Positions 35,030 to 44,530 of a stretch of 64,000 nt of DNA are shown one piece after another. The stretch spans positions 2,844,202 to 2,908,201 of the forward strand of contig NZ_JARKMX010000008.1 of NCBI RefSeq assembly GCF_029360705.1. Direction: 5' to 3'. Under the pieces are notes generated by a model. It worked only from the letters and a program-made list of their open reading frames with translations, had not been told where the DNA came from and searched no databases. This DNA comes from Paraflavitalea pollutisoli. GTDB lineage: Bacteria; Bacteroidota; Bacteroidia; Chitinophagales; Chitinophagaceae. Each line of letters begins with the position of its first letter. The stretch's first letter is position 1. A program made the translations under genes and the position numbers.

Positions 35030-35175
35030 CCTACCTGCCCGCTGTTTTGTCAATGAAAGCCGCCTGCTCCATACCTACCTGCACCGACCCTCGTACCTAC
35101 CTGGCTAGGATCCCACCACATGATACTGGATAATTGCCCCGGAACGACGTACTTTCGGGAACGAATCAGTTATTT

Positions 35176-35982
35176 ATGCCAAACGATCAATTTTTCGGAC
35201 CGGATATTATTGCTACACTGGCGGCCATTGCCGTCAAAGACCAGGATGCTTTCGAGGCAGCTGCCCGCGAACAAGCCGGCAATATGACATTGCCGCAACT
35301 CAAGGAAATGTACCACCTGCTGCACAACCCACCACCCGTTCCAGAAGGGGTAAGTCAGCCTGACGCAGGCGGTTCCGAGTGGCAGGTCGCTTGTCAGTAT
35401 GCCGTTTTCGAATTGGCCTATCATTTCTATCCGGATACGGAAGCATTCGTTCGGGAGGCAGCCTTCGGTGAATATGATTGGACACAGTCAATAGCCTTGG
35501 AAGTATTGTGCCGCTGGTACCTGGAAGGGAAGTTACCGGTATCTATCATCGAAGACATCGACAGCCGGATCCAGGACATGGACTATGAAACACGTCATTA
35601 TCTTGCGCAGGCCCTGATTCACCGCAACAAAAAAGACCCGCGCTTCACCGATATCATCAACTTGTTCCAGTCTATGCGTTTCAAACTGGCCCTATCGGAA
35701 CTGCCCGGCAAAATACCACTGACGCGGGAAGAATTGATCCGCCTGGGTGAGCGCATCGTCAACCTGGAGGGAACCGAAGAAGAACTGATCGACATCAGTG
35801 AACTGTTCGACAACCACGTGCCTTATCCCAGTGGCAGCAGCCTGTTTTATTTCCCACCCGATTATAAGGAGGACGATGACCTGTCTACCTACCAACCCAA
35901 TGTGGAAGAAGTCGTAGACCTGTGCCTGAACTACCAACCTATCCAATTGGGCATACAATGCGAAAACCTTAACCAGGAATAA
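35176..35982 (+). CDS. Hypothetical cytoplasmic protein
   Basis: A 268-residue acidic protein with no signal peptide or membrane segment. It appears all-helical (DIIATLAAIAVKDQDAFEAAAREQ; ALEVLCRWYLEGKLP; YETRHYLAQALIHRNKKD), somewhat like HEAT/ARM-type repeats, with a Tyr/Pro-rich acidic tail. No family recognised. Start chosen at 35176, where the compositional pattern begins; TACTTTCG at 35150-35157 is a possible -7 box. It is 3 bp from the next gene and probably co-transcribed. Confidence 0.65.
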   Translation: MPNDQFFGPDIIATLAAIAVKDQDAFEAAAREQAGNMTLPQLKEMYHLLHNPPPVPEGVSQPDAGGSEWQVACQYAVFELAYHFYPDTEAFVREAAFGEYDWTQSIALEVLCRWYLEGKLPVSIIEDIDSRIQDMDYETRHYLAQALIHRNKKDPRFTDIINLFQSMRFKLALSELPGKIPLTREELIRLGERIVNLEGTEEELIDISELFDNHVPYPSGSSLFYFPPDYKEDDDLSTYQPNVEEVVDLCLNYQPIQLGIQCENLNQE

Positions 35983-35985
35983 TCC

Positions 35986-36738
35986 ATGCCTGCCCTTCGA
36001 CTGCTATACCTGTTGTTCATTGCCTGCACGCTCGTGAGTGGTGGCACTGTACCGTTGGCGCAACGGCCCGACGAAGCCATCATCGCTTACATCGCCGACC
36101 CGCAAAAGCAGGACATACAACTATACTGGAAGGATGACAGCAGCCAGCTGATCGGCAATTTCGAGCGACTCAACCACTACCTGGTAGGCAAACAACAACA
36201 ACTGGTATTTGCCACCAACGGCGGCATGTATATGGAGGACCGCAGGCCGGTTGGCCTGTTCATTCAACGACAAAAGTCGATACGGGGCATCAACAAAGCG
36301 AAAGCGGAAGGAAATTTCTATATGCAGCCCAATGGGGTGTTCTATATCACGACCGATAAGAAAGCCTCCCTCTGTACAACGGCGGATTTCAAGAGCAGCC
36401 CCACCATTGACTACGCCACACAATCTGGGCCTATGCTGGTAGTTGATGGAAAGATCAATAGCGCTTTTAAGGAAGGTTCCATCAACTATAACGTCCGCAA
36501 TGGCGTGGGCCTGTTGCCCGGCAATAAGCTGTTGTTCGCCATGTCCCGGGGCGGCATCAACTTCTATGATTTTGCGAAGTATTTCCAACAACAGGGTTGT
36601 ACGCATGCCCTGTACCTTGACGGCTTCGTATCGCGCACCTGGCTGCCAGCACAAAACATATTGCAGACCGATGGATATTTTGGGGTGATGATCGGCATTA
36701 CTACGCAATCCCGATCCGCAAAGCCCGCAGCCCGCTGA
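35986..36738 (+). CDS. Phosphodiester glycosidase (NAGPA/DUF2233-like) family protein
   Basis: A 250-residue secreted protein (signal peptide ~1-26) with family signatures: LVFATNGGMYMEDRRPVGLFI, QPNGVFYITTD, YATQSGPMLVVDGKIN, VRNGVGLLPGNKLLFAMS and HALYLDGFVSR. The family contains the enzyme uncovering mannose-6-phosphate and bacterial relatives acting on sugar phosphodiesters. Its last 38 bp overlap tail-to-tail with the next gene on the opposite strand. Confidence 0.8.
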   Translation: MPALRLLYLLFIACTLVSGGTVPLAQRPDEAIIAYIADPQKQDIQLYWKDDSSQLIGNFERLNHYLVGKQQQLVFATNGGMYMEDRRPVGLFIQRQKSIRGINKAKAEGNFYMQPNGVFYITTDKKASLCTTADFKSSPTIDYATQSGPMLVVDGKINSAFKEGSINYNVRNGVGLLPGNKLLFAMSRGGINFYDFAKYFQQQGCTHALYLDGFVSRTWLPAQNILQTDGYFGVMIGITTQSRSAKPAAR

Positions 36739-39022
36739 CGCCCTGCAGTTCTTCCAGCTCCAGCTCTTCCAGGTCTTTCAGCAATACACCTATCTCCTGC
36801 AAGTATTCGATATAGGTAATGTAATCGTTGAGGTCACTGCGGTTGAAATAGATCACCGCCAATTTATCGGGCTGCGTGAGCCGTTCACCGGTTTGCCGTA
36901 CATGCACTTTATCGATCCGCTTCTTGATCATCTGGTACCGGATGTTGTACGCCCCTTCTACATCGAAACGTCGCTCATCGTTGCGGAAGCTGATATCGAT
37001 GGTATGGTCATGTACAAAAATGAGTTGGGTGGTGCGCAAGGCTACGGCCATATGCGGCAACAAGGCACGGGTGAGCTGCGCGATCTTCGCCATCGACGAG
37101 AGCTGCCACAGCCGCACGCCTTTCAAATGGTAATCATCGAAAGGTTTATCGGGCTCAATCGACTGCCCGATGTACAGGTCGTACTCTACCCCATCTGTCC
37201 GGAACTTTTCGAAGAAACAGGGATACAGTTGCTGCAGGTTGGTATTCTCGGCATCGAGAAAATCACCCACCACGCTATTGATCTGCTGCATCGACCGCTC
37301 CAGGTTGAGCCGGTGCAGGTTGACGCCACTATCCGCCGCCGTGATGGCACTGCGGTAGGTCCGTATGATAGGGGCTACGCCCGGATGCTCCGTCAACAGG
37401 TGATCGAGCCAGGACTCCACCTCTACGCCCAGGTAATGATTGAGGTTCGCTTCGTCCGACGTATCCAGTATCTCATTCGTCAGCAACTGTTGCCATTGTT
37501 TTACTTTGAAGAATACCTGTTCCATCAGGGGCGAACCATGTACTGCTTGTAAAGCTGTCAAGGTCGATTGCAGCAATTGCAGGTGTACCCCCAGGTCGGC
37601 CCGGATGGCATTGTTGCGCTCCACGCTCGAGTTCCTGATATCGACCGCTCCGTATAGCGGATGCAGGTCGCTGAACAGGATCGGATGCGGGGCGGGTGGC
37701 TGTTGTTTTTTCTTTTGGTACAGGAACTGCCAGGCAGCCTCCTTGAACTTCCATTGTACGGCGGGCTGTATAGACGTGTACTGCTCCCGCACGATATCTT
37801 CTATCTCGAGGTTAAACTCATCGATGAATACCTGCAGGATCTGACCAATGGCAGGCAGGGCCGTTTCCAGCATCGCGATCGGTCTGCCGTCAAACTGTTC
37901 ATCGCCTACCGTATACATACAGAAAGCGCCTACCATTTTGCCACTATTGAATACCGGCATGGTCGCCATCGACCGCACCCCCGCATCGATAAAATGCTGC
38001 AGGAATTTACGGCCCGTGAGGTCTTCCTGCTGCACATCCTGCGTAAAGAACGATTTGGGACTTGATGCGAAACCTGCTGCCTGCCTGGCAAACTCTTCCG
38101 GCGAAAGACTTTGATCGCCCCATACGCGGTACAACATACCGGTACCGCCTACCGTATAGCCGTATACATATCGGCCATTCACCATCACCATGGGAAACAG
38201 GTCGAATTCGATGTTCTTGTTACGCACCAGGGTTTTGAGGGAGCGGATGATGTGCCGGTAGCCCGCCTCCTGCTCGACTGCGTCGCGCGATAACTTCACC
38301 TGTCGCAGGTTATTGAGCGCATGTTCTTCCGTTACATCCGTGATCGTTGCCACCGACAGGCCCCTAAACTCAAACAACTCCAGCGGCAGCAGATTTTCGA
38401 GGGCATCGTAACCAGCGCCTTCCTGCAGCAAATGCTGCAGCTTTACCAGGTCAAGTGCGGGCAGGTCGCCTTTCGGCACTACCTCCAGCAGGTCGGCATT
38501 GATGTGAATGGTATAGTATTGTAGTAAATCGGTTTTGGGATTGAGGTAGGCGTGAAAGTATTCGTTCTGCCGCGATTGAAAATGGTACAGTTTCTCGAGC
38601 ACATAGGAGTAGACCATCTGCAATTGCTCACGCCGGAAATCATCGGGAGAGCTATGGGCCAGATCGATCTTATGTGATTGGATCAGTTCATAAAAAGCAT
38701 CCGTCCCGTAAAAAAGCAGTGGCCTTACGGGCACCCACAGGGACCACAACAGCGCGTTTTCCGACTGCGCCGGTGCGATGCAGGCATACACCCATTCCAG
38801 CAATTCCTCATACCGGTAGATATCCTCTACAGGGATACAATCGGGCAGCGTCGAGAACGCGGAGAAACGATCGAGCGCCTGCTGGTAAAAAAGCTTCCGT
38901 ACGGTAGGCTCGTCCACCACCCGCCGCCGCAACCAGTCGAGGAAGGGGGCAAACGACAGGGAGCAGGATAAACCACGGTCTGTCCAGGAAGGACCCGCAT
39001 AATCAAGAATCTGTTTCTGCAT
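36701..39022 (-). CDS. Large cytoplasmic protein with GAF-like segment, function unknown
   Basis: A 773-residue protein without signal peptide. A central region (~320-430: FFTQDVQQEDLTGRKFLQHFIDAGVRSMATMPVFNSGKMVGAFCMYTVGDEQFDG...LETALPAIGQILQVFIDEF) has the pattern of a GAF sensor domain. The N-terminal ~200 residues are helical and the C-terminal ~250 residues are mixed, with no catalytic motif visible. It is divergent from the V4R hybrid kinase, so it could be part of that signalling pathway. Confidence 0.7.
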   Translation of the reverse strand: MQKQILDYAGPSWTDRGLSCSLSFAPFLDWLRRRVVDEPTVRKLFYQQALDRFSAFSTLPDCIPVEDIYRYEELLEWVYACIAPAQSENALLWSLWVPVRPLLFYGTDAFYELIQSHKIDLAHSSPDDFRREQLQMVYSYVLEKLYHFQSRQNEYFHAYLNPKTDLLQYYTIHINADLLEVVPKGDLPALDLVKLQHLLQEGAGYDALENLLPLELFEFRGLSVATITDVTEEHALNNLRQVKLSRDAVEQEAGYRHIIRSLKTLVRNKNIEFDLFPMVMVNGRYVYGYTVGGTGMLYRVWGDQSLSPEEFARQAAGFASSPKSFFTQDVQQEDLTGRKFLQHFIDAGVRSMATMPVFNSGKMVGAFCMYTVGDEQFDGRPIAMLETALPAIGQILQVFIDEFNLEIEDIVREQYTSIQPAVQWKFKEAAWQFLYQKKKQQPPAPHPILFSDLHPLYGAVDIRNSSVERNNAIRADLGVHLQLLQSTLTALQAVHGSPLMEQVFFKVKQWQQLLTNEILDTSDEANLNHYLGVEVESWLDHLLTEHPGVAPIIRTYRSAITAADSGVNLHRLNLERSMQQINSVVGDFLDAENTNLQQLYPCFFEKFRTDGVEYDLYIGQSIEPDKPFDDYHLKGVRLWQLSSMAKIAQLTRALLPHMAVALRTTQLIFVHDHTIDISFRNDERRFDVEGAYNIRYQMIKKRIDKVHVRQTGERLTQPDKLAVIYFNRSDLNDYITYIEYLQEIGVLLKDLEELELEELQGVSGLRALRIGIA

Positions 39023-39272
39023 GGCAATACTTTATATCACGACTTGCAATTTACCTAAATCCGGCCGGATCGCTTTACATATACCCGTTAAAGATCATGC
39101 CAGCAATACCAGTTTTGTTGCCGGTTTGCAACTTACCCTGCTGAATGTGTCAGCGGTTAAACAAAACCGACCATCCATTAAATCTTCTTTTGCATCCCAC
39201 GCCGGTCACGTACCTTGTAGGTTATTGCTACCTGCCGTCGATCCCTGATCGCCGGCGCCACAACTAACCTGT

Positions 39273-41630
39273 ATGCCATCTACGATAACAGCATCTAACG
39301 ATTTGCAACAACAGATCGACCAGCTCGAGGCCGAACTCGCTCGGCTGAAGGCCAAACTGCAGGCTACCAACCAACAACGATCGGTTACCGTACCGGCCCC
39401 CATGCAGCCACTGTTCGATCATGCCGAAGCTACCGTACGCGAATACTTCAAAGGCTTCAAGATGGACCCCACCAAGGGCACCATCGAGATCAACGACCAG
39501 CGTTATGTGCTGGTACGTGCATCCGCTTTCTCCAAAGGCTTTCTGGAAACGATACAACGGCTTTATGCCGACAAAGGAGAAACGGAAGCCTTTGCCATCG
39601 GCCGTAATTTCCTGTTCGATTATGCCCATGTGATCGGACTGCATGATGCCCGCGACTTTCACGAACGCATGCACGTGACCGACCCCATCGCTAAACTTTC
39701 TGCCGGGCCTATTCATTTTGCCTGGTCGGGCTGGGCCTTTGTCGATATCTCCCCTGATAGTACACCCACGCCCGATGAAAACTTCTGTCTTATTTACGAT
39801 CACCCTTATTCATTTGAAGCCGAATCGTGGAAGCGTGCTGGTAAATTATCGAAGGAACCGGTGTGTGTAATGAATGCCGGTTACTCTTCCGGCTGGTGTG
39901 AGCAAAGTTTTGGCATCGAGTTGACGGCGGTAGAAGTAAGCTGTACTGCCCGCGGCGATGACCGCTGTACCTTTATCATGGCGCCTCCGCATAAAATGCC
40001 CGAACAGCTGGCCCGCTTCAATGCCAGCCAGGAAAAACCTTTCGCGGCCAGCACCCACCATGCTATCCCTACCTTCTTCGAACGGAAGAAAGTAGAAGAA
40101 GAAATGGAACGTTCCCGGCAGCTCGCCGAAGAATCGGCAAGAGCCAAATCGGACTTCGTCGCCAATATGAGCCACGAGCTGCGCACACCACTCGGCGCCA
40201 TCCTGGGTTTTACCGACCTGCTGCACAAAACCCCACTGAACAACGAACAACAGGATTATATCGACGCGATTCACACTTCTGGTAAGAGCCTGCTGGCCAT
40301 CATCAACGATATATTGGATCTTTCCAAGCTGGATGCCGGCAAATTTCAGACGGAGATCATTCCCTTCAGCATACCCGAACTGATGCATTCCCTGCAGGTG
40401 ATGTTTGCCGCCAAAGCAGGCAGCAAGGACCTGCGCCTCAGTTGCAGTGTAGACATGGGCATCAGCTTTCCGGTATTGGGCGATCCCATGCGCCTCACGC
40501 AGGTACTGGTGAACCTGATGGGCAATGCCGTCAAGTTTACCGAGGCTGGTGGCGTGTACGTCAACTGCCTGATCCACCGTGAAACGGAAGAAACGGCCGA
40601 ACTGTCTTTTACTGTTCGGGATACCGGCATTGGTATTCCGGCCGATAAGATCGATCATATCTTCGACCGGTTTACCCAGGTCGACTCCCGCATTACGCGT
40701 CAATACGGCGGCACAGGGCTGGGCCTTTCCATCACCAAACAACTGGTGGAATTACTCGGCGGGCAGATCACCATCACCAGCCGCATAGGTGTAGGAACCG
40801 AATGCCAGTTTACCCTGCCCTACCGCAAGGCTCACGAACAACACCAACCCACGGTGCGGGAGACCAGCGAACAAAGGGCTTATTATGAGCTGAAAAAAAT
40901 ACTGATCGTTGAAGACAACCTGATGAATCAGAAACTGACGTCCATCATCCTGCGTAACCAGGGTTTTGAAGTGATGGTGGCGCGCAATGGCAGAAAGGCC
41001 GTCGACTACCTGCGCGAGCACCCCGCCGACCTGATCCTGATGGATATACAAATGCCTGTAATGGATGGCTATAAGACTACGCAACTCATCCGCCAGGAAC
41101 TTCGGCTCACCACCCCCATCATCGCCATGACCGCCCATGCCCTTTCGGGCGAACGCGACAAATGCCTGCAGGCCGGCATGAACGATTACCTGGCCAAGCC
41201 TTTCCGCGAACCGGACCTGCTCGACAAGATCGCTTCGTGGGCCCGTGAACAACACAGCCAACAGGGCGCATCTATGGAGCCACCAACCCTGCCGCGCATC
41301 GACCTCTCGTTCCTCACGCAGCAAACACGCAACAACAAAGCGTTTATCCGCGAGATGATCGCGGTGTTCCTGAAACAAAACCCACGCGAAGTAGCCAAGC
41401 TCCATAGTTCACTGGAAAAAGCAGATTACAAAGCCGTGTACAAAACAGCTCACTCCCTGCGCAATACCATTGGCTTTTTTGGACTGACGCCTGCCATTGG
41501 CAACGAGCTGCTCACCATCGAGCAATTGGCCATTGGCGGCGAAGAAGTGCACCGGATCGGTGCGCTGGTCAACAAAGTAAGTGCGGTGTGTAAACAGGCC
41601 GTGAAAGACCTGAAGGAAGTGGAATTGTAA
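39273..41630 (+). CDS. Hybrid sensor histidine kinase with XylR_N/V4R sensor, REC and HPt domains
   Basis: A 785-residue cytoplasmic kinase. Order: coiled coil ~8-35; XylR_N/V4R-type sensor ~45-240 with cysteines at 198, 209, 224 and 232 that may bind metal; helical linker; HisKA with His301 (NMSHELRTPLG); HATPase ~400-515 (NLMGNAVKFTE, DTGIGIP, GGTGLGLS); REC with Asp591 (LILMDIQMPVMDG); HPt with His727 (YKTAHSLRNTIGFFG). It can run a full His-Asp-His relay alone; the receiving regulator is not evident here. Confidence 0.9.
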   Translation: MPSTITASNDLQQQIDQLEAELARLKAKLQATNQQRSVTVPAPMQPLFDHAEATVREYFKGFKMDPTKGTIEINDQRYVLVRASAFSKGFLETIQRLYADKGETEAFAIGRNFLFDYAHVIGLHDARDFHERMHVTDPIAKLSAGPIHFAWSGWAFVDISPDSTPTPDENFCLIYDHPYSFEAESWKRAGKLSKEPVCVMNAGYSSGWCEQSFGIELTAVEVSCTARGDDRCTFIMAPPHKMPEQLARFNASQEKPFAASTHHAIPTFFERKKVEEEMERSRQLAEESARAKSDFVANMSHELRTPLGAILGFTDLLHKTPLNNEQQDYIDAIHTSGKSLLAIINDILDLSKLDAGKFQTEIIPFSIPELMHSLQVMFAAKAGSKDLRLSCSVDMGISFPVLGDPMRLTQVLVNLMGNAVKFTEAGGVYVNCLIHRETEETAELSFTVRDTGIGIPADKIDHIFDRFTQVDSRITRQYGGTGLGLSITKQLVELLGGQITITSRIGVGTECQFTLPYRKAHEQHQPTVRETSEQRAYYELKKILIVEDNLMNQKLTSIILRNQGFEVMVARNGRKAVDYLREHPADLILMDIQMPVMDGYKTTQLIRQELRLTTPIIAMTAHALSGERDKCLQAGMNDYLAKPFREPDLLDKIASWAREQHSQQGASMEPPTLPRIDLSFLTQQTRNNKAFIREMIAVFLKQNPREVAKLHSSLEKADYKAVYKTAHSLRNTIGFFGLTPAIGNELLTIEQLAIGGEEVHRIGALVNKVSAVCKQAVKDLKEVEL

Positions 41631-41678
41631 TCGCTAACGAAGGTATGAGCGGCGTTTGTGCCGCCTGCGTTGGTACTG

Positions 41679-42437
41679 CTATACGAGTCGCTGCGCCATC
41701 AGGGCCAGGAACTCGTCTTTCTTCTTGGGAGAGATGGCAATCATGGCTTCATCGTTCATGACGGCATACCCGCCATCGGCCTTTACCATCTTCTTCACTT
41801 CTTTCATATTGACCATATACGAATTGTGCAGGCGGAAGAAACCGTGGTCGCTGAGCAACAGTTCGTATTCTTTCAGGTTTTTGCAGACCATGAGGTGGCT
41901 GCCATTTTTCATAAAAAACGTGGTATAGGGTCCTTTGGCTTCCAGGCGTATGATTTGACTGAGTGGAACAAACTCTACCCCTTCGGAAGTAGAAAGACTG
42001 ATGGAAAAATCTTCACCCGAAGGGCGGCGTACGTTCTTCAGCAGCAGTTCCAGTTTATTTTCTTTCTCTTTGGCGCCCAGCCGGTCGATGGCCTTGGCCA
42101 CCGCGGTCTGCAAGTCCTCGAACGCGATCGGCTTCAGGAGATAGTCGATGGCACTGACCTTGATCGCCTGTATAGCATAGTGATCATAGGCGGTGGTGAA
42201 GATGACTTCGAAGTCGCGGTGCCTGACCTGTTGCAGGACTTCGAAACCGGTAGCCGTTTGTAATTCGATGTCCAAGAAAACGATGGCAGGCAAGTGTTTG
42301 TCAATGGCTGCTACGGCAGTTTCCAGGGTAGGCGCTACGGCCACGACCTGGATATCCGGACAAAACTCTTTCAGCAGGTGTTGCAAAAAATCGCTGTTCA
42401 TGGATTCGTCTTCGACGATGACCCCATTGTATTTCAT
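41679..42437 (-). CDS. LytTR-family response regulator (self-regulated pair)
   Basis: A 252-residue regulator: REC ~1-125 (NGVIVEDESMNSDFLQHLL; Asp56 in IVFLDIEL; FTTAYDHYAIQAIKVSAIDYLLKPI) and LytTR ~150-252 (SEGVEFVPLSQIIRLEAKGPYTTFFMKNG; FFRLHNSYMVNMKEVKKMVKADG). It follows the periplasmic-domain kinase by 25 bp. Three paired 9-bp sites upstream of this operon, the flavin monooxygenase and the gene at 46153 match LytTR site geometry, so it is the likely activator of all three. Confidence 0.93.
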   Translation of the reverse strand: MKYNGVIVEDESMNSDFLQHLLKEFCPDIQVVAVAPTLETAVAAIDKHLPAIVFLDIELQTATGFEVLQQVRHRDFEVIFTTAYDHYAIQAIKVSAIDYLLKPIAFEDLQTAVAKAIDRLGAKEKENKLELLLKNVRRPSGEDFSISLSTSEGVEFVPLSQIIRLEAKGPYTTFFMKNGSHLMVCKNLKEYELLLSDHGFFRLHNSYMVNMKEVKKMVKADGGYAVMNDEAMIAISPKKKDEFLALMAQRLV

Positions 42438-42462
42438 AGCAAAAGTTTACTGTAGTAAAGGT

Positions 42463-44199
42463 TTACGCCTTGTCGAACAAGGGTTGTGGTATTTCGAGCG
42501 TTGCGTTGTTCAGCGATACTTCTCCCTCCTGTTGCACCGACCGCGAGTGGGCGATCTGCTTACCCCCGCGGGCATTGAACAATCCGATCCGACGCTCCAG
42601 CATGGTTTCGTCGGCATTGATCAATCCCTTTTTGCGGTCCATGGCAGCGGCCTGTACGCGGGAGCTCCCGTTATCATTCACTTCTACAATCAACTGATCG
42701 TTTTCTTTCCGGAAGGCCACGCTCAATTTACCGCGGTGCCCGTTGTGCAGGTTCAATACGCCCCGGTACAGGGCTTCTTCTACCAGGCTATGGGTCAACA
42801 TCGGTAATATCATGGCGCCCTGCATACCGGGCTCTACGTTGATCTCATAGTCAAATTTATCGTGGAAGCGGCAATGCTCCAACCAGAGATACTCACCCAC
42901 CAGCTCGGCCTCATCTTTGACACTGATCGATAATTCATCGCCATAGTTGATCACCTTACGCAGGAACAGGGAAAAACGATTGATATACTGCAGCGATGCT
43001 TTTTTATCGTCGCCGGTAATGAAATACTGGATCGCATTGAGGGAGTTGAACAGAAAATGCGGGTTCATGCGCGCCTGCAGGATCTTCAGTTTCAGCAGCT
43101 GATTCATGCGTTCTATCTGCTCGTTCTTATCCCGCAGTTCGGCATGTAATTTCTGTTTGGTCTTGTACCGGTTGTACAAGGCCAGCGCCAGCAGGATGGC
43201 AGAGCCCAGTAGTACCAGTACGATATTTCTAAACGATCGGTGACGTTGCACTTCCACGGCGGTATCCATCAGCCGCTTGGTCACGATCTCTTTTTCGAGC
43301 GACACGAGGTCGAGCGCCGGTGCACTTTCCTGTACATTTTCAAAGACCAGGTCTCTCACTTCCGACCCGAGGTGCCGGGTGATGATGGCGCCTGCTTTCA
43401 TGCGAAATAGTTCGGAGGTAAAATACTCATCCATGATGGGCTTCCAGTCGGACTGCTGCGGCATGATCGCCGCAAAACCATCGCGTCGGCTGGAGAGCAC
43501 ATTTTGCCTTTTCACCTTGATGCCTTTTTGCAGCGCTACGATGTAGACGGAGAGGGGGATGTATCCAAACCCCTTGCTGTCGCTGGCAATGGTACGCATC
43601 ACCTCGTAGTCTTCCTCTTTGTAAATGACCGGCAGCCGGGCGTAAAAATTCGTACGCAGCGACAACACATCTTCTGTCATGGTGGTACCGGCCATAGTAT
43701 ACGCGCGCATTTCGCGCAGGCGGCCGGTGAACTCCTGCGAACTGGCGTACATGGGCTCCAGGTTATTGGTGACCAGCACGTTCAGGTCGGGCATATAGGG
43801 TAAGGTAAACTGTACTTCTTTGCGGCGGGCGGGGGTAATGGAGAAATAGGACCAGCCAAAGACACCGGGTTGCGGACTGTTGCGCACTTTGTGGTAGATG
43901 CTGTCGAAGGCGCCCACCCTTTCCCACACGATGGTGAGCTCGATGCCGTATTTCAATTGCAGCCAGGACTTCATCGACTCCATGATCTCATACTCCACCC
44001 CTTCCAGCCGGTCGTCTTTATTCAGGTAAATAAAGGGTTCGATATCGTCCCATAGCGCCGTCACGGTGCCTTTCTTGTTCCTGAATACTTCCTGCCAGCT
44101 GTCGCCCTTCCGCGGTGTGGGCTGCGCCTGTACCCATGTCACCGTCAAAAGGAGCACTACCGTCACTACTGATCGCTTTACCGTTGCCCGGCTCCTCAT
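42463..44199 (-). CDS. LytS-type histidine kinase with periplasmic solute-binding sensor domain
   Basis: A 578-residue kinase: signal peptide ~1-26, SBP_bac_3-like sensor ~40-290 (LWDDIEPFIYLNKDDRLEGVEYEIMESM...; RRKEVQFTLPYM), one TM ~325-342, coiled coil, His_kinase domain with acceptor His381 in ARMNPHFLFNSLNAIQYF. The ATP-binding N-box is altered: LVEEALYRG (472-480) where the family has VENAxKHG, so the key Asn is Glu; the following NDNGSSR region is also degenerate. The start at 44199 is set by the -7 box at 44217-44224; a Met nine codons earlier would precede it. Confidence 0.9.
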   Translation of the reverse strand: MRSRATVKRSVVTVVLLLTVTWVQAQPTPRKGDSWQEVFRNKKGTVTALWDDIEPFIYLNKDDRLEGVEYEIMESMKSWLQLKYGIELTIVWERVGAFDSIYHKVRNSPQPGVFGWSYFSITPARRKEVQFTLPYMPDLNVLVTNNLEPMYASSQEFTGRLREMRAYTMAGTTMTEDVLSLRTNFYARLPVIYKEEDYEVMRTIASDSKGFGYIPLSVYIVALQKGIKVKRQNVLSSRRDGFAAIMPQQSDWKPIMDEYFTSELFRMKAGAIITRHLGSEVRDLVFENVQESAPALDLVSLEKEIVTKRLMDTAVEVQRHRSFRNIVLVLLGSAILLALALYNRYKTKQKLHAELRDKNEQIERMNQLLKLKILQARMNPHFLFNSLNAIQYFITGDDKKASLQYINRFSLFLRKVINYGDELSISVKDEAELVGEYLWLEHCRFHDKFDYEINVEPGMQGAMILPMLTHSLVEEALYRGVLNLHNGHRGKLSVAFRKENDQLIVEVNDNGSSRVQAAAMDRKKGLINADETMLERRIGLFNARGGKQIAHSRSVQQEGEVSLNNATLEIPQPLFDKA

Positions 44200-44216
44200 G
44201 GTTTTGGTTCTTTTAA

Positions 44217-44282
44217 CAAAGATCACAAAAGAACGACCAAACTGCCGCTTTACTTAACGAATGGCGGTTTTGACTTAACGGA
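44217..44282 (-). promoter_or_regulatory. LytTR-type promoter of the kinase-regulator operon (site A)
   Basis: Minus strand: TCCGTTAAG (44282-44274), 12 bp, TTCGTTAAG (44261-44253), 28 bp, GATCTTTG (44224-44217; seven of eight -7 positions). The 9-mers match the published LytTR consensus [TA][AC][CA]GTTN[AG][TG] at 9 and 8 positions with the expected 21-bp step. It drives the kinase and regulator, implying autoregulation. Confidence 0.8.
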
Positions 44283-44436
44283 TGGAGGCCTGCCTTGAGT
44301 GGGTATGGCGGGGTCCTGAACCAGGTGGAGAGTCGGCTGCCTGTTACCGGCCTCAAAATACCCGCAAACGTCTAGCACGAACCACTGCCTGGCCAGCGCA
44401 TACACCAGCCAGATCGCCGGAACGGGTTTCGGACTA

Positions 44437-44503
44437 TCTGTTAAGTGAATCCGGTCATTTGTTAACTGTGCCCGTTACTGGCTGCCGTGCAAAGCTACAT
44501 TCG
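44437..44503 (+). promoter_or_regulatory. LytTR-type promoter of the flavin monooxygenase (site B)
   Basis: TCTGTTAAG (44437-44445), 12 bp, TTTGTTAAC (44458-44466), 29 bp, TACATTCG (44496-44503; seven of eight -7 positions). Same architecture as site A on the other strand. Transcription would start near 44508, ~22 nt before the ATG at 44531. Confidence 0.8.
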
Positions 44504-44530
44504 CTGTACACACTATTAAAACCCATCAAC

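Noticed and set aside
39061-39180. LytTR-like CCCGTTAAA before the V4R kinase
   Set aside because: Single site with two consensus mismatches and no partner at 21 bp.
41649-41664. Terminator between the hybrid kinase and the LytTR regulator
   Set aside because: Only a 5-bp stem (GCGGC/GCCGC) without a T-run.
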